NCBI RefSeq assembly: GCF_048544455.1 | Contig: NC_133538.1 | Span: 147,046,922 to 147,110,921 of the forward strand | Direction of reading: 5' to 3' | Origin: Silene latifolia | Lineage: Eukaryota; Streptophyta; Magnoliopsida; Caryophyllales; Caryophyllaceae | DNA length: 64,000 nt | Part shown: positions 36,983-47,014 of the stretch, in pieces | Layout: every line of letters begins with the position of its first letter | Numbering within the stretch: the first letter of the stretch is position 1 | The notes under the pieces: generated by a model | The model's database searches: none | Told to the model about the DNA's origin: nothing | The model's input: only the letters and a program-made list of their open reading frames with translations | Position numbers and translations under genes: made by a program

Positions 36983-38711
36983 TGATGTGACCAATATTTG
37001 AGCATATTTAGTCCCCTAATTAGCCTCTTTCCCATGCTTTTTAGTGCATATTTGGGTCATTTATTATCTTTAGTCCTTTATTTTGCATATTCTTTGAGGT
37101 TTTGTTTCCTTGGTAGGAGAGGAATGCAAACATTGAATTTTCGTGGCAAAATAGATTGATCGAATCTAATGACCAAGCATCAAAGAGAAGACAAGACTAG
37201 AAGGCCTTTGTACATAATGTACTAGATGGGCAATGATGAATAAATCCTTGCATATCCGACAAAATCACGGAGGATTGTTGGGAGAAGAGAAGAAGAAAAG
37301 AAGAAATGGAAGCTGACAAAGAATCCGCTCGTCCAACCACTCGGGACGCCCGTCCAGAAGCTTCCCCGGCCGCTCGTCCAAGCATCCCAGACACTCGTCC
37401 AGCCACCGGAGAATCCGCCCGTCCCGACCCTTAGACGCTCGGATTTTGTTAGAGGACAACACGTCCTCTTCTTCCCTCCGTTAAAGATGCACATATTTTA
37501 GGAAGACTAGCAAAAAGGAGACCCGCATCTTTTCTTGAGATGAGCGATTCCTCAAGGACTTAATAGTCATTTAAGCCCTTAGTAACCATAATTTGTGCAC
37601 CTAATCCCCACTATAAATAGCCTATTAGTCTAATTAGGTTATCATGTTCTTCTTATCAATCTTTAGTGTAGTTTATATCATTCTAATTCTCTTCTTAATC
37701 TTGTAATCAACTTCTAATCAAATATTAATACAAAACTCATTTCCTTAATTTCTCTTTTGTTCATCTTTTATTTTGGGTAATTGAAGATTATTTTGGTTTA
37801 TTGGGAGATTGACAACCTTCCATCAATCATCAAGTACTTCTTTTATTCTTTGCATTATTATTTTGGAATCATCATTAGGTATAACTCTCTTAATCCCTTC
37901 TTAATTATCGTTAATCATCTTCATTTATTCCTCATGTTTTGCTTTGTTAATATGATTGACAGCCTTGTTAACATGTTAAACTTGATAATGAGTGAGTAGT
38001 TTCCTTAACTATGGTTAATGGGTAATTAGGGGAAACCAACATGGAGCATAATTCATGCTTAATTTAATATGTTATCATAATTTATTTGCTTGCTTGTTGT
38101 GATCTCAACTTATGCACATGTTATGTTTGATGAAATGTGAGCCTATGAATCCTTGCATTTTTTACCCATCGCTTACCTTTTCAATGAGACTTGTAAGACA
38201 TAAAACAACTCGAGTCTCATTAGACCATGCATATAATTGAGTAGGGAGGATTAAGTCGACTTGTAGGTGTTGTACAATCTAATCGATTCGGCTCCGGGAC
38301 CTAAACCTTCCTAGGATTGTAAGATATAAACCAACTCGATCCTATCACAACAATAATTGCTTGCTTATAATTTGAGAATATATTTGTATGATCAATTCTC
38401 ATGAATCCCCTATGACCCCATGACACCCTAGTGCTGTTAATCAATTGTTTACATCTCATTTTAGTCATCTTGCTTGTTTACTTTATTTGTTATTTAGTTT
38501 AGTGATCTTCTTATTTCAACCCAAATTGTGACACCCCTAGACACCGCTACTTGCAATCAAAAATCCTACATCAATACCCGTCCCTTGGGATCCGACCTTT
38601 ACTTGCCTCTTTACTAATAGTAGAGTTGTTCATGAAGTTATAAATATTGTTTTGGTCTAGGTGCTCCTAACGACAAGTAACCAAAATCTAAGCTCCAAGT
38701 GAGTCCGACCA
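36983..38711 (+). repeat. 3' LTR of the first Athila-like element
   Basis: It begins TGATGTGACCAATATTTGAG and ends AGTGAGTCCGACCA, with TATA box TATAAATAG at 37612-37620. It holds the motif cluster 37318-37443. This is the complete copy (1729 bp); the 5' LTR lacks the last 507 bp. Confidence 0.88.
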
Positions 38712-39732
38712 CTACTTAATGAAATACAAGAGTAAGGCCTTTGAGAAATTTAAAGAATTTCAAAATGAAGTAGAAAACCAATTGAACAAGAAGATAAAGG
38801 CACTACGATCCGATCGTGGTGGAGTGTATCTTAGTAATGAACTTGATTCACACTTGAAAGGTTGTGGCATTGTGTCACAACTTACTCCACCCGGTACACC
38901 ACAACTTAATGGTGTTGCCGAGAGGAGAAATCGAACCCTACTAGATATGGTTCAATCTATGATGAGTGAAACCGACTTACCTGACTTGTTTTGGGGATTT
39001 GCAATCCAAACCGCAATCAAATCATTGAACAATAGTCCGACAAAAGCAACCGAAAAGACTTCATATGAGATGTGAAATGGAAGGGTTCCTAATATATCCA
39101 ATATGAAGATTTGGGGATGTAATGCTTACGTCAAGGTAAAGACCGACAACAAGCTAGCCCCACGATCAAAAAAATGCATCTTTGTAGGTTACCCCAATAC
39201 CTCCCGAGGTTATTACTTCTACAAACCTCATGAAAACAAAGTGTTTGTGTCTAGTGAAGCTGTCTTCTTAGAAAGTGAGTTTATTTCTAAGAGACAGAGT
39301 GGGATAAATTTTGAACTTGATGAAGTTCAAGAGCCACAAACCGAAGTAGAAGCACATGAAGACGTTCCTTCGTCGTCTAATTCGGTTATTATTCCTCAAC
39401 CGAGGAGGTCGGGTCGAGTTTATCGCCATCCTGATAGATATGTTGGACTTATCCAAGAGGATGGGAGTCTTGATGTATTACTTCTAGAAAGTGACGAACC
39501 CGCCACTTACAAAGCTGCAATCTCTAGTCCCAATTCAGCTTTATGGCTTGAAGCCATGAAATCCGAAATGAGTTCTATGCATGGAAATTAAGTTTGGAAC
39601 TTGGTGGATTTGCCTGAAGGAGCAATACCTCTTCAATGCAAATGGATCTTTAAGGAAAAGAATGGCATAGAAGAACATGATGATGTCTACAAGGCTAGGC
39701 TAGTGGCAAAAGGTTTTACCTAAGTTCATGGT
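38712..39732 (+). pseudogene. Copia integrase C-terminus and start of RT, broken
   Basis: This continues the integrase cut at 30507. It shows LRSDRGG with the second catalytic aspartate and the GVAERRNRTLLDM box with the glutamate. A TGA at 39073 replaces an expected tryptophan codon, and the frame then goes on with IWGCNAYVK and KCIFVGY to 39591. Another stop there is followed by the RT start (KWIFKEK, KARLVAKGF). The frame is cut at 39732 by the minus-strand solo LTR. Confidence 0.88.
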
Positions 39733-41275
39733 TGATACCGTCGTTTAGGATCAAAAATAAAATTTATAACCTAAATACTACTAACAGAAGCTAGTGGCAG
39801 TCACGGTCGAACCACAGGGAGGCGATGCACTTAAAAGTTGTCTAATCTCAATCTAAAGTAACAATTGTGAGGGGGGGTTTGATTTGAATAGTTCTATAAC
39901 TAAAGGCAATCAAACTAAAACTAAACTAAACTAAATAAATGAGTGATAAAAGAAACTGGATGAAATCAAATATTAAAAGGATGCTAAGATGGTCGGTTCA
40001 CTGTAGTTTCGACGGCAGTATCCTAAGTAAGTCTGAAATAATCACGTAAGATGAGAAAATAAGAAGTCCTCTCGGTCCATTCTTAACAGGTAGCATCTCT
40101 CGATCTAGCTATGGGTCCCTAATATCACTAGTACTGACTCTCGCCCTGAAAAGTGATTTAAATGCCTAAATTAACTTATCTCTCGATCTTATTAATTTAG
40201 TCGTCTTAATTAAGTAGTCTATTTCTCTCCCCTATCTTTCGATCTATCGGGTCGGTCAATTCTTAAGCATTCAACTGGTCGCGTGCACTCGATTCGTCAA
40301 ATATAGCAATTAAATTAATTAAGACGGAGTTGATCGCACGTGAGCCGGTCGATCGACCAGGTAAGGCAGTCGATCGACCATGACGCGACTCAGGTCTACA
40401 AAATCTACGCTGCCTACACTACAGATCCCCTACATCATAGCACGAAGGGTTTAGCTACTCATACTGGAAATAATAACAGAAACAATAACATAGATGAAAA
40501 CAATAGGATTCATAACTAAATTAAATGAACAATAAAATCGCATAAAGAAAGAATTAAGGCTTAGGGATTCTAACTTAGTCAATTCTAATCTATGAATGAA
40601 TAAAGGTAAACTGAAATTACAGAATCAGAATTACCGAATGAAAGCACGAAGAATAATCCGAAAGCACGAACTTTATTAACGAAAGTAAATTGTATTGAAT
40701 GATTGTGAACTCTAATGCTAAACTCGAAATTTAACCCTAGATATTCGATCTCTAAAATTCTCCTCCTCCTCTGAAAACTCAGGTTACATTATATAGATAG
40801 TCTTGCGTAACTTTTATTCCTAAAACCTAATTACATTGGGCTTTCTCGTTTTCCAAATTTGCGTCAGAATCACGGTGTGGTCGATCGACCACTAGGACCA
40901 GTCGATCGACCAAACCTCAGTAAACAGAAGCTTCTGATCTTATTTAGGAATCGCGCCCTAGTCGATGGACCATGGAGGTCAGTCGATCGACTGCTACAGC
41001 TGATACTTTGCTCCAGAAGCCTCGTAAATTTGTCTTTCAGGCCTCGATACGCGCACCAAGTTCGTTTCTTGAGTAAATATTTCATGACAAATAATATGCC
41101 AAGTACTCAGGGATGGATTTGGCTTGATTTCCGCTAGATTCTTCACATTTCTGCAATATTACACAAAAACACAAAAGTAGACGGAAATAGGGAAAATAGT
41201 AGCATAAACTACACAAATGAGCTCTGAAATGCGTGTAAAATAGGGTGTAAAATATCATATTCAGGACACGCATCA
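39733..41275 (-). mobile_element. Solo LTR (Athila-like), minus strand, inside Copia RT
   Basis: Read on the minus strand it runs from TGATGCGTGTCC to CGACGGTATCA, the same end forms as the solo LTR at 43173-44430. Flanks are atggt (39728-39732) and atagt (41276-41280), one mismatch in five. Removing it restores the RT frame. It has palindromic TGGTCGATCGACCA motifs at 40345-40383 and 40876-41000, and a TATATAA-like box on the minus strand near 40790-40800. No PBS or coding part is present. Confidence 0.85.
40876..41000. repeat. TGGTCGATCGACCA palindrome cluster
   Basis: Copies include GTGGTCGATCGACCAC, CCAGTCGATCGACCAA, TAGTCGATGGACCA and CAGTCGATCGACTG. Two more are at 40345-40383. The core TCGATCGA is the same as in the other Athila-like LTRs, with different flanking bases. 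Confidence 0.85.
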
Positions 41276-42208
41276 ATAGTCTTCACTATGATGAAACCTT
41301 TGCCCCCGTAGCCATGTTAAGATCCATTCGGATACTGTTAGCGATCGCCGCATTTCATGACTATGAAATATGGCAAATGGATTTCAAGACCGCCTTTCTA
41401 AATGAGCATTTAGAAGGGGAGGTGTATATGATACAACCTCAAGGTTTTGTAGATCCCAAAAATCCTAACAAAGTATGCAAGCTTAAGAGATCCATTTATG
41501 ATCTTAAGCAAGCATCAAGAAGTTGGAACCATCGATTTAATCATGTTATAAAAGAAAATGGTTTTACTCGAAGTGTTGAGGAACCGTGTTTATACATGAA
41601 GTTCAATGGGAGTAATGTTATGTTCCTAATATTGTTTGTGGATGACATACTACTTATTAGAAATGACATTCCTGTGTTGTCCTCCGTCAAATAGTGGCTG
41701 GGAAATCATTTCCAAATGAAAGATTTAGGAGAAGCACAACGCATATTAGGTATCCGAATCTATAGAGATAAATCCAAAAGGATATTGGCATTAAGTCAAG
41801 AATCTTATATTGACAAGGTTCTCTTCAACATGGATTAGTCTAAGAGAGGCTTAATTCCTATGGGTAGTGGAATAATTTGAGCAAGTCTCAATCACCCTCC
41901 GAACCCGAAGATGTTGAACGCATGAAGTTGATTCCCTGTGCTTCCGATGTTGGATCAATCATGTATGCCATGATATGCACTCGTTCATATGTCTCATATG
42001 CTTTAAGCATGACAAGTAGATATCAAGATAATCCAAGTGAGAGTCATTGAATAGCTATTAAGAACATCATCAAGTACTTGCGAAGGACTAAGGATTATAT
42101 CTTGGTGTTTGGAGAAGACTCCGAGCTATGTGTTAAGGGTTACACAGACTCGAGCTTTCAAACAGATAGAGATGACATAAAATCACAAGGTGGATTTGTG
42201 CTCAATGT
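41276..42208 (+). pseudogene. Copia reverse transcriptase and RNase H, broken
   Basis: After the solo LTR the RT continues: YDETFAPVAMLRSIR, MDFKTAFLNEHLEGEVYM with the first catalytic aspartate, KRSIYDLKQASRSW and the active site LFVDDILL. A TAG at 41692 interrupts, and the frame continues with KDLGEAQRILGI and LSQESYIDKVL. The RNase H remnant (YTDSSFQTD) ends abruptly at 42208, where a deletion joins it to the middle of the 3' LTR. Confidence 0.9.
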
Positions 42209-42459
42209 TGGTACAATCCCTTAAGGAGTAGAGCCTACCATTGGATCTAAGTTTTTTCACTTGGAGCATTTGGATTTTACTTAAGAAGACTAATTTGGAA
42301 GGAGTAGTATATCCATTTCGGCCACCATTGTAAGAATAATAGATTTCTTCTCTTTTATTCAATTGTTTTGCATGCATAAGATCTAGATTAGTTTATGACT
42401 AAACAAAGTTTTTTTTAAGTTATTAGTAATGACTAATAAGAGATTAATGAATCTTACAT
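42209..42459 (+). repeat. Remnant of the Copia 3' LTR (last 251 bp)
   Basis: This segment matches 26912-27171 with small differences, including a short deletion and a changed poly-T length, and ends GAATCTTACA. The first roughly 900 bp of the LTR, the polypurine tract and the end of RNase H are gone. Confidence 0.9.
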
Positions 42460-42771
42460 GAAGAACTTGTCCTCTTGGACGAATGAAGATTATGTGCCTC
42501 GCATAATGTCAAGACATATCAAGCGCGGATTATAAGAGCCTTCAACAAGAGAGACAAATCCCGAAACATCAAAGAGAGAGATCTAGTGCTCAAATCTGTC
42601 CGAGCGCTTCTACCAGTCGACCCTAGGAGAAAATTCAAACCTAATTGGGCCGGGTCCTATCTAGTTAAATCTATACTCTCAGGAGGTGCGGTTAGAATTA
42701 CATATTTAGACGGGAATGAGTTTTCAAATCCGATTAATCTAGACCAACTCAAGCGATATTACCCTTAAAAT
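42460..42771 (+). pseudogene. Ogre/Tat integrase C-terminus
   Basis: This resumes the integrase cut at 26010. After one stop (TGA near 42481) it reads through TYQARIIRAFNKR, GDLVL-like ERDLVLKSV, FKPNWAGSYLVK and a final DQLKRYYP before the TAA stop. The PNWAGPY-like motif marks the integrase C-terminal domain of this group. Confidence 0.9.
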
Positions 42772-43172
42772 AGACCTCAAAGGCGCGCCACGCGGGATCC
42801 ACATGCCGCTCTTACGACATGTAATACACGGCCCCGGCCAGCCTCGCAATGCGTGCTACCTCACTCTTGCGTTTTCACATTTTTTTTGTTTTAATCCTCA
42901 GTATCATCGAAATTACTTAATTGCATTCTTAAAAGTAAATAAAGCACCATGCTTATTGCCTATGTTCATTTCAAGCTCTTCCTTCCAACATTTATTCCTT
43001 TACATTTTCTATTTCGAACTACGTTCTAGGTTTGATTTCATTTTCAATGAATACGTAGGCAATCTATCACAGGATTTAACCCAATAAATTTCTAATAAAA
43101 ATGTAAATAAAAGGACATATGCCTCGGCACTTGGAATTCAAAAGAATAAATAAAGGGAATTGATTTTAAGTT
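42772..43172 (+). other. Ogre non-coding stretch after pol
   Basis: Nothing coding is supported. It has a GC-rich start (ggcgcgccacgcgggatcc) and ends in taagtt, of which aagtt (43168-43172) is the target-site duplication of the next insertion. Confidence 0.6.
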
Positions 43173-44430
43173 TGATACGTGCATTTTATATAGTCTTTAT
43201 AAGCCTCTTATGCACGTATTTCTATACGATTCTCGTAGTTTTACACTACGAAATGCCCCGAATATTCTACTTTGGTTTGTTTTGCTTTATATGCAGGAAT
43301 GGACCTGAAATTAGCGGAATTGAGCCATTTACTATCCTTTTTGCTTGCATTTAGAGGATGAGTGGATTTGGAGCGGGAATGCTACTATCTTGGGATGTGT
43401 GAAGGAGTCTCGGAAGCAAACCAACTGAAGAACACTAGCTGGTGCAGTGGCAAGTCCCCGATCGAGTGGTTTTCTGATCGATCGAGTGATTTTAAGAGAA
43501 GAAGATCTTGATCGAATGGATTCTCTGTTCGATCGAGATGAGCATATTTGGAGTTCCTCGATCAAGTCGTCTGTTTACTCGATCGAGAGGTTTTTGCCTT
43601 GAACTGTTTGATCGAGTAGTTCTAAACTATTCGATCGAGTGACTAGCTAATGGGCTCGGGCTTTTTAGTTTAATTTCGTTTTCTAGGTGTAATAATTGTC
43701 TTTCCTATAAATAGGAAAGATGACATGAGGTTTTATTATCACTTCAGATATCACTTTTCTTCTTTTTACTGTGGAACGCTGCTTTTCTCTCTTTTTCCGG
43801 ATCCTAATCTGTAATTCTCTCTTTACTCTCTTTAATTTACAATGTTCATTATTTCTTTATCTCTCGTTCTTATTTTATTTATGCATAGCTAAACCCTTAA
43901 TGCTAGGATTAGGGGAGTCATGGTAGTATAACAATCATGCGATAGTTGGTTTAGTAGATCTATTGTGAGAATTGTTTCATTAAAAATTTAATTATAATCA
44001 GTTGAATGCATGCAACTGAATTAGTTAATTTGGTTAATTTCAATCCTAGATCGGAAGATTGGAATGAATAGACATGTTATGGCAATAGACTAAACTAGTG
44101 AGGGCGGAAGCTAAGCGAGTTGTATTTTAGAACGGATAGCGGACCGAAAGGACCTTTCCTTTACCCTTCTCACATTTGTTCGGCTGACCTACCTTAGCTG
44201 ACGTGTACATCTATCATGATAACCCGACATCCTGGCATATTTCTCTCTCTATTTGATTTCTCTCTTCTTCCATCTCTTGCCTTACCTTCATTATTTTAGT
44301 AACAACACTAAAACCCCCAAATTGTGACAAGTAGATAGTGACCGCCTCCCTGTGGAGATCGACCCTACTTACCACTGACTTCTGTTAGTAGTACTTAGGT
44401 AATTATTTTTGGAACTGAACGACGGTATCA
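43173..44430 (+). mobile_element. Solo LTR (Athila-like), plus strand
   Basis: It runs from TGATACGTGC to GACGGTATCA with a perfect 5-bp duplication aagtt on both sides (43168-43172, 44431-44435). It resembles the LTR at 48699 in its first part (TGATA.GTGCATTTT.TATAGTCTTT). It has a TATAAATAGG box at 43706-43715 and the palindrome cluster 43457-43643 upstream of it. It has no PBS and no coding part. Confidence 0.92.
43457..43643. repeat. Cluster of CTCGATCGAG-type motifs in the solo LTR
   Basis: About eight copies in 190 bp (CCGATCGAGTGG, TGATCGATCGAGTGA, TTGATCGAATGG, TTCGATCGAGA, CTCGATCAAG, CTCGATCGAGAGG, TTGATCGAGTAG, TTCGATCGAGTGA), ending about 60 bp before the TATA box. Confidence 0.88.
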
Positions 44431-44731
44431 AAGTTTCTAACTAAAAGCAACCAGTTTATTCATCTATTAATAATACACCAAATAATATAAAAATGCTGAA
44501 ATAAATGCTAGGCTAGGATTCTAGAAATCCCTTCGTTTATTACAAGAATGATAAATAACTAATACTAATAAAGACTTGCGCTATTTCTATTCTTCCATCT
44601 TCCCTTTGCCTTTGTCATTTTTATCATACTTCTTGTCTCGACCTCAAGAGGGACGCTCCTGCATTATCTCTGACCTTATCACTAATGGTCTCTCTCGAGG
44701 CCTAGTCTTTCCATTTCTATACAATCATCTT
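44431..44731. other. Ogre sequence after the solo LTR, no plus-strand gene
   Basis: I see no plus-strand coding region. It is the 3' flank of the antisense ORF that ends at 44732. Confidence 0.5.
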
Positions 44732-46108
44732 CTAAATAAGAGCATTCCTTGGCTTCTTCTTCGGGCAGACGACTCGGAATCTAGCTTCTTCTTCTTCTTC
44801 AGTCAAGTATTTCTGGTTCTCTTTCACCACTTCACGGATCTTGTAGTCAATCAGCTCATGCTTCCTTAGCTTTTCACACTCCTCCAAGGTGCTAGCCTTG
44901 ACCCAATGCAAGTAAGAATCCGACACCCACAACGAACCAACAAGGACAGGTATAAACCACATGTTCCTTTGGGCCCAACGCAATGCCCATTCACGGCAGG
45001 ACTCAGAAGTGTGCGCCAATGCGGTTTGCAGAACGGTATCAAGCTTCGGGATATTCTGCTTCATGCCCAATTGCCTCATCATCCTCTCCGGGAATATGTT
45101 GACCATGAACTCCAAGCCTGGGATGCGAATAGATCGATTATGATCAAGGGATGATACTACTGTCAATGCTCTGAGATGCCACCAAGGGACGATCCATCTA
45201 ATCAAACGACCTCCTTCGTTCTTTAGCTTGTTCTCCCAGTAGTTGCAAACCCGAGTAAAATCTACCATGTATAACCTTGTCCTCATCACGATCGATCCTC
45301 ATCGATATCCAGGCACATCAACTAAGGGCTCGATCAATTGCAGCCTCTCCATCAGCCAAATCTGCAAAGAAGGAGACAAGTATTAATGCCCCTCCATCTC
45401 ACATCTTCAGTCAAAACGTAAAAAAAAACGAAAAACCAAAAAAAAACCAAAAAGAACAAAAGGAGGACGGGAGCATTGTACCTGTAAAATTATAGGACTT
45501 CCTAGATATGGGAGCTCACGATTTGCCTTTCGGTTATCCAACCCTAAGATGGTCTCTCCTAATACCAAGCAAGTTGGGCTCTTGCGCAGTTCCATTTGCT
45601 CGATAATTCCCAAGAATCGCGGGTTACCTCTCATTTTCGCATCAACATGGCCCTCCAAGACAAAGCAGTGAAGAAGACAAAATCCAAAGGCTCTGCGCCT
45701 CGTAGCATAAGAAATGGAAGGATCTTCCCTATCTCTGAAATGGTCTACAAAGTCAAATATTCGCACGCCCTTAGAGGTTATAAGACGGTTCACCTCAGCT
45801 TTGGTCAATCCTAGAAGGTCCCTAAATTTATTTTTATATCCTTGGGAGATAGATGGTAAGGCCAGAAGATTCTCTATATCCCATCCTCCAATCGCTGCTA
45901 ATTCTTCTGGAAAAGGACAAATTTCGCCTCAAGGAAAGGCAAATACGTGATAATGAGGGTTCCAATATTCAAGACAAGCATCAAGAAATGGTCTTACCAC
46001 TTTCACTTGTTTAAAACTGATGATTGATCCAAAAATGCACATGTCATGCTTCTCCATGTTAGAAAACTCATTGTTCCATTCTTTGAGTCGGGATTCAAAA
46101 GCATCCAT
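44732..46108 (-). pseudogene. Antisense ORF A of the Ogre/Tat element, spliced, two stops (DUF7745-like)
   Basis: Read on the minus strand, exon 1 runs from the ATG at 46108 to 45482. An intron of 120 bp (45481-45362) has a CAG|GTACAA donor and a TTTGCAG|A acceptor. Exon 2 runs from 45361 to the TAG at 44732. Both exons are exact multiples of three, giving 418 codons. Only two in-frame TGA codons break it, at 45931-45929 and 45301-45299. Motifs include YWNPHYHVFAFP, CPFPEELAAIGGW, GFCLLHCFVLEGHVD and RELPYLGSPIILQ. These resemble the plant DUF7745 / plant-mobile-domain-related family found in many retroelements. Function is unknown. A TATA box lies about 100 bp upstream. Confidence 0.75.
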
Positions 46109-46207
46109 TTTTTTGGAAGTATATTTTTTGGGAGAAATTAATATATTTCATGAGTTACGGAGTAATAGAAGGGAGAATTGTGAGAATAGAAGCTACCCCG
46201 AGGCCTC

Positions 46208-46215
46208 TATTTATA
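46208..46215 (-). promoter_or_regulatory. Antisense TATA box (TATAAATA) for ORF A
   Basis: On the minus strand TATAAATAGAGGCC starts at 46215, 107 bp before the ATG of ORF A. The Ogre LTR promoter has TATAAATAGAGGC at 13718. GCTGC/GCAGC-rich sequence lies further upstream (46265-46320), as it does in the LTR. Confidence 0.65.
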
Positions 46216-47014
46216 CTATTCTGCCTTTCCTAATTCTCCTCAACAAGAGACCAGCTCAAGAAATAACACAGCAACTGATGCGCCCTTTGCATGCACCGCA
46301 GCTCTTGCAGCACCTCTTCCCCAGCCTTATTCCCTGCTAATTCCGCGAGGATCTTTCCTATTTTGGTTTTAGCTATTGTTTCCAAATCCTATAGGAATAT
46401 ATTTGGTAAATTCGGAAATTTTCTTTCCTTACAAAATTTCTAATCCTTTTCGCCGTGGAATCCGATTCCAACGCGGGTTCGCTTTTCGAGATGATATCAT
46501 CATTTCACATTTTGTCACAAGCATACTTACTCATTTCATTTCTTTTTTTTTATTTTGGGGAATCATTTCGCTCCCTCACCATTTTATTATTTTCAACTTC
46601 TTTACACTTAGTTTTTACATTTATTTTCTTTTTTTTAGAAGGAAGCACTCCTGTTGTCCGTCGCGCGTCGAGTCATTTTGCTCACCACAGGGCACTTTTT
46701 TTTATTTTTTTCTTTTTACATTGTTTTCGACTTGGTCAAATTGCATTTTTTGCTGTTTGGGTCAGTTTTTTTTTTTTTTTAATTTGCTACATGTGTTTTG
46801 CTTCCGATTTTCTATGTGAATTTCGGCGGCATGACGACGTAAACCGTCAACATGCCAGCCCTGTTTCCAAGCTCACCTGCAGGTACGATAGATTTTAAAC
46901 CCAGCGGCTGCAAATGGCTCGCAAGCCATCATATATGCACGGCAAAATGTAAACATATACAGCGAAATTCAAGTTGATGCCTGGAAGTAAAACAAAATGT
47001 ACAAAACTACAAGT
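46216..47014. other. Spacer between the two antisense ORFs
   Basis: No coding region is supported. It contains the GCAGC-rich phrase (46265-46320) and several poly-T runs between 46530 and 46780. It lies upstream of ORF A and downstream of ORF B on the minus strand. Confidence 0.55.

Larger units (their letters stand above)
30508..38711 (+). mobile_element. Athila-like element with gag but no pol (TR-GAG type), nested in the Copia integrase
   Basis: Two related LTRs (5' copy incomplete) flank a gag gene and a second small ORF. There is no protease, RT or integrase. Flanks are ctagt (30503-30507) and ctact (38712-38716), one mismatch in five, and removal restores the Copia integrase frame. 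The 3' junction phrase, acgagcaaaggttcaatttgg just before TTGATGTG, is the usual end of Athila-like elements. It would need pol proteins in trans. Confidence 0.88.
26011..42459 (+). mobile_element. Ty1/Copia retrotransposon nested in the Ogre integrase
   Basis: It has a full 5' LTR, a tRNA-iMet PBS, then gag remnant, protease, integrase, RT and RNase H in Copia order (integrase before RT), and a truncated 3' LTR. Flanking bases are tgaaa (26006-26010) and tgaag (42460-42464), a 5-bp duplication with one change. Deleting the insert restores the integrase frame of the host. Two later insertions lie inside it (30508-38711 and 39733-41275). The left-hand LTR at 2157 belongs to the same LTR family. 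Confidence 0.92.

Noticed and set aside
46376-46898. Two overlapping plus-strand ORFs of 147 residues rich in Phe
   Set aside because: They come from T-rich sequence between the antisense ORFs. Composition is extreme and no domain is visible.
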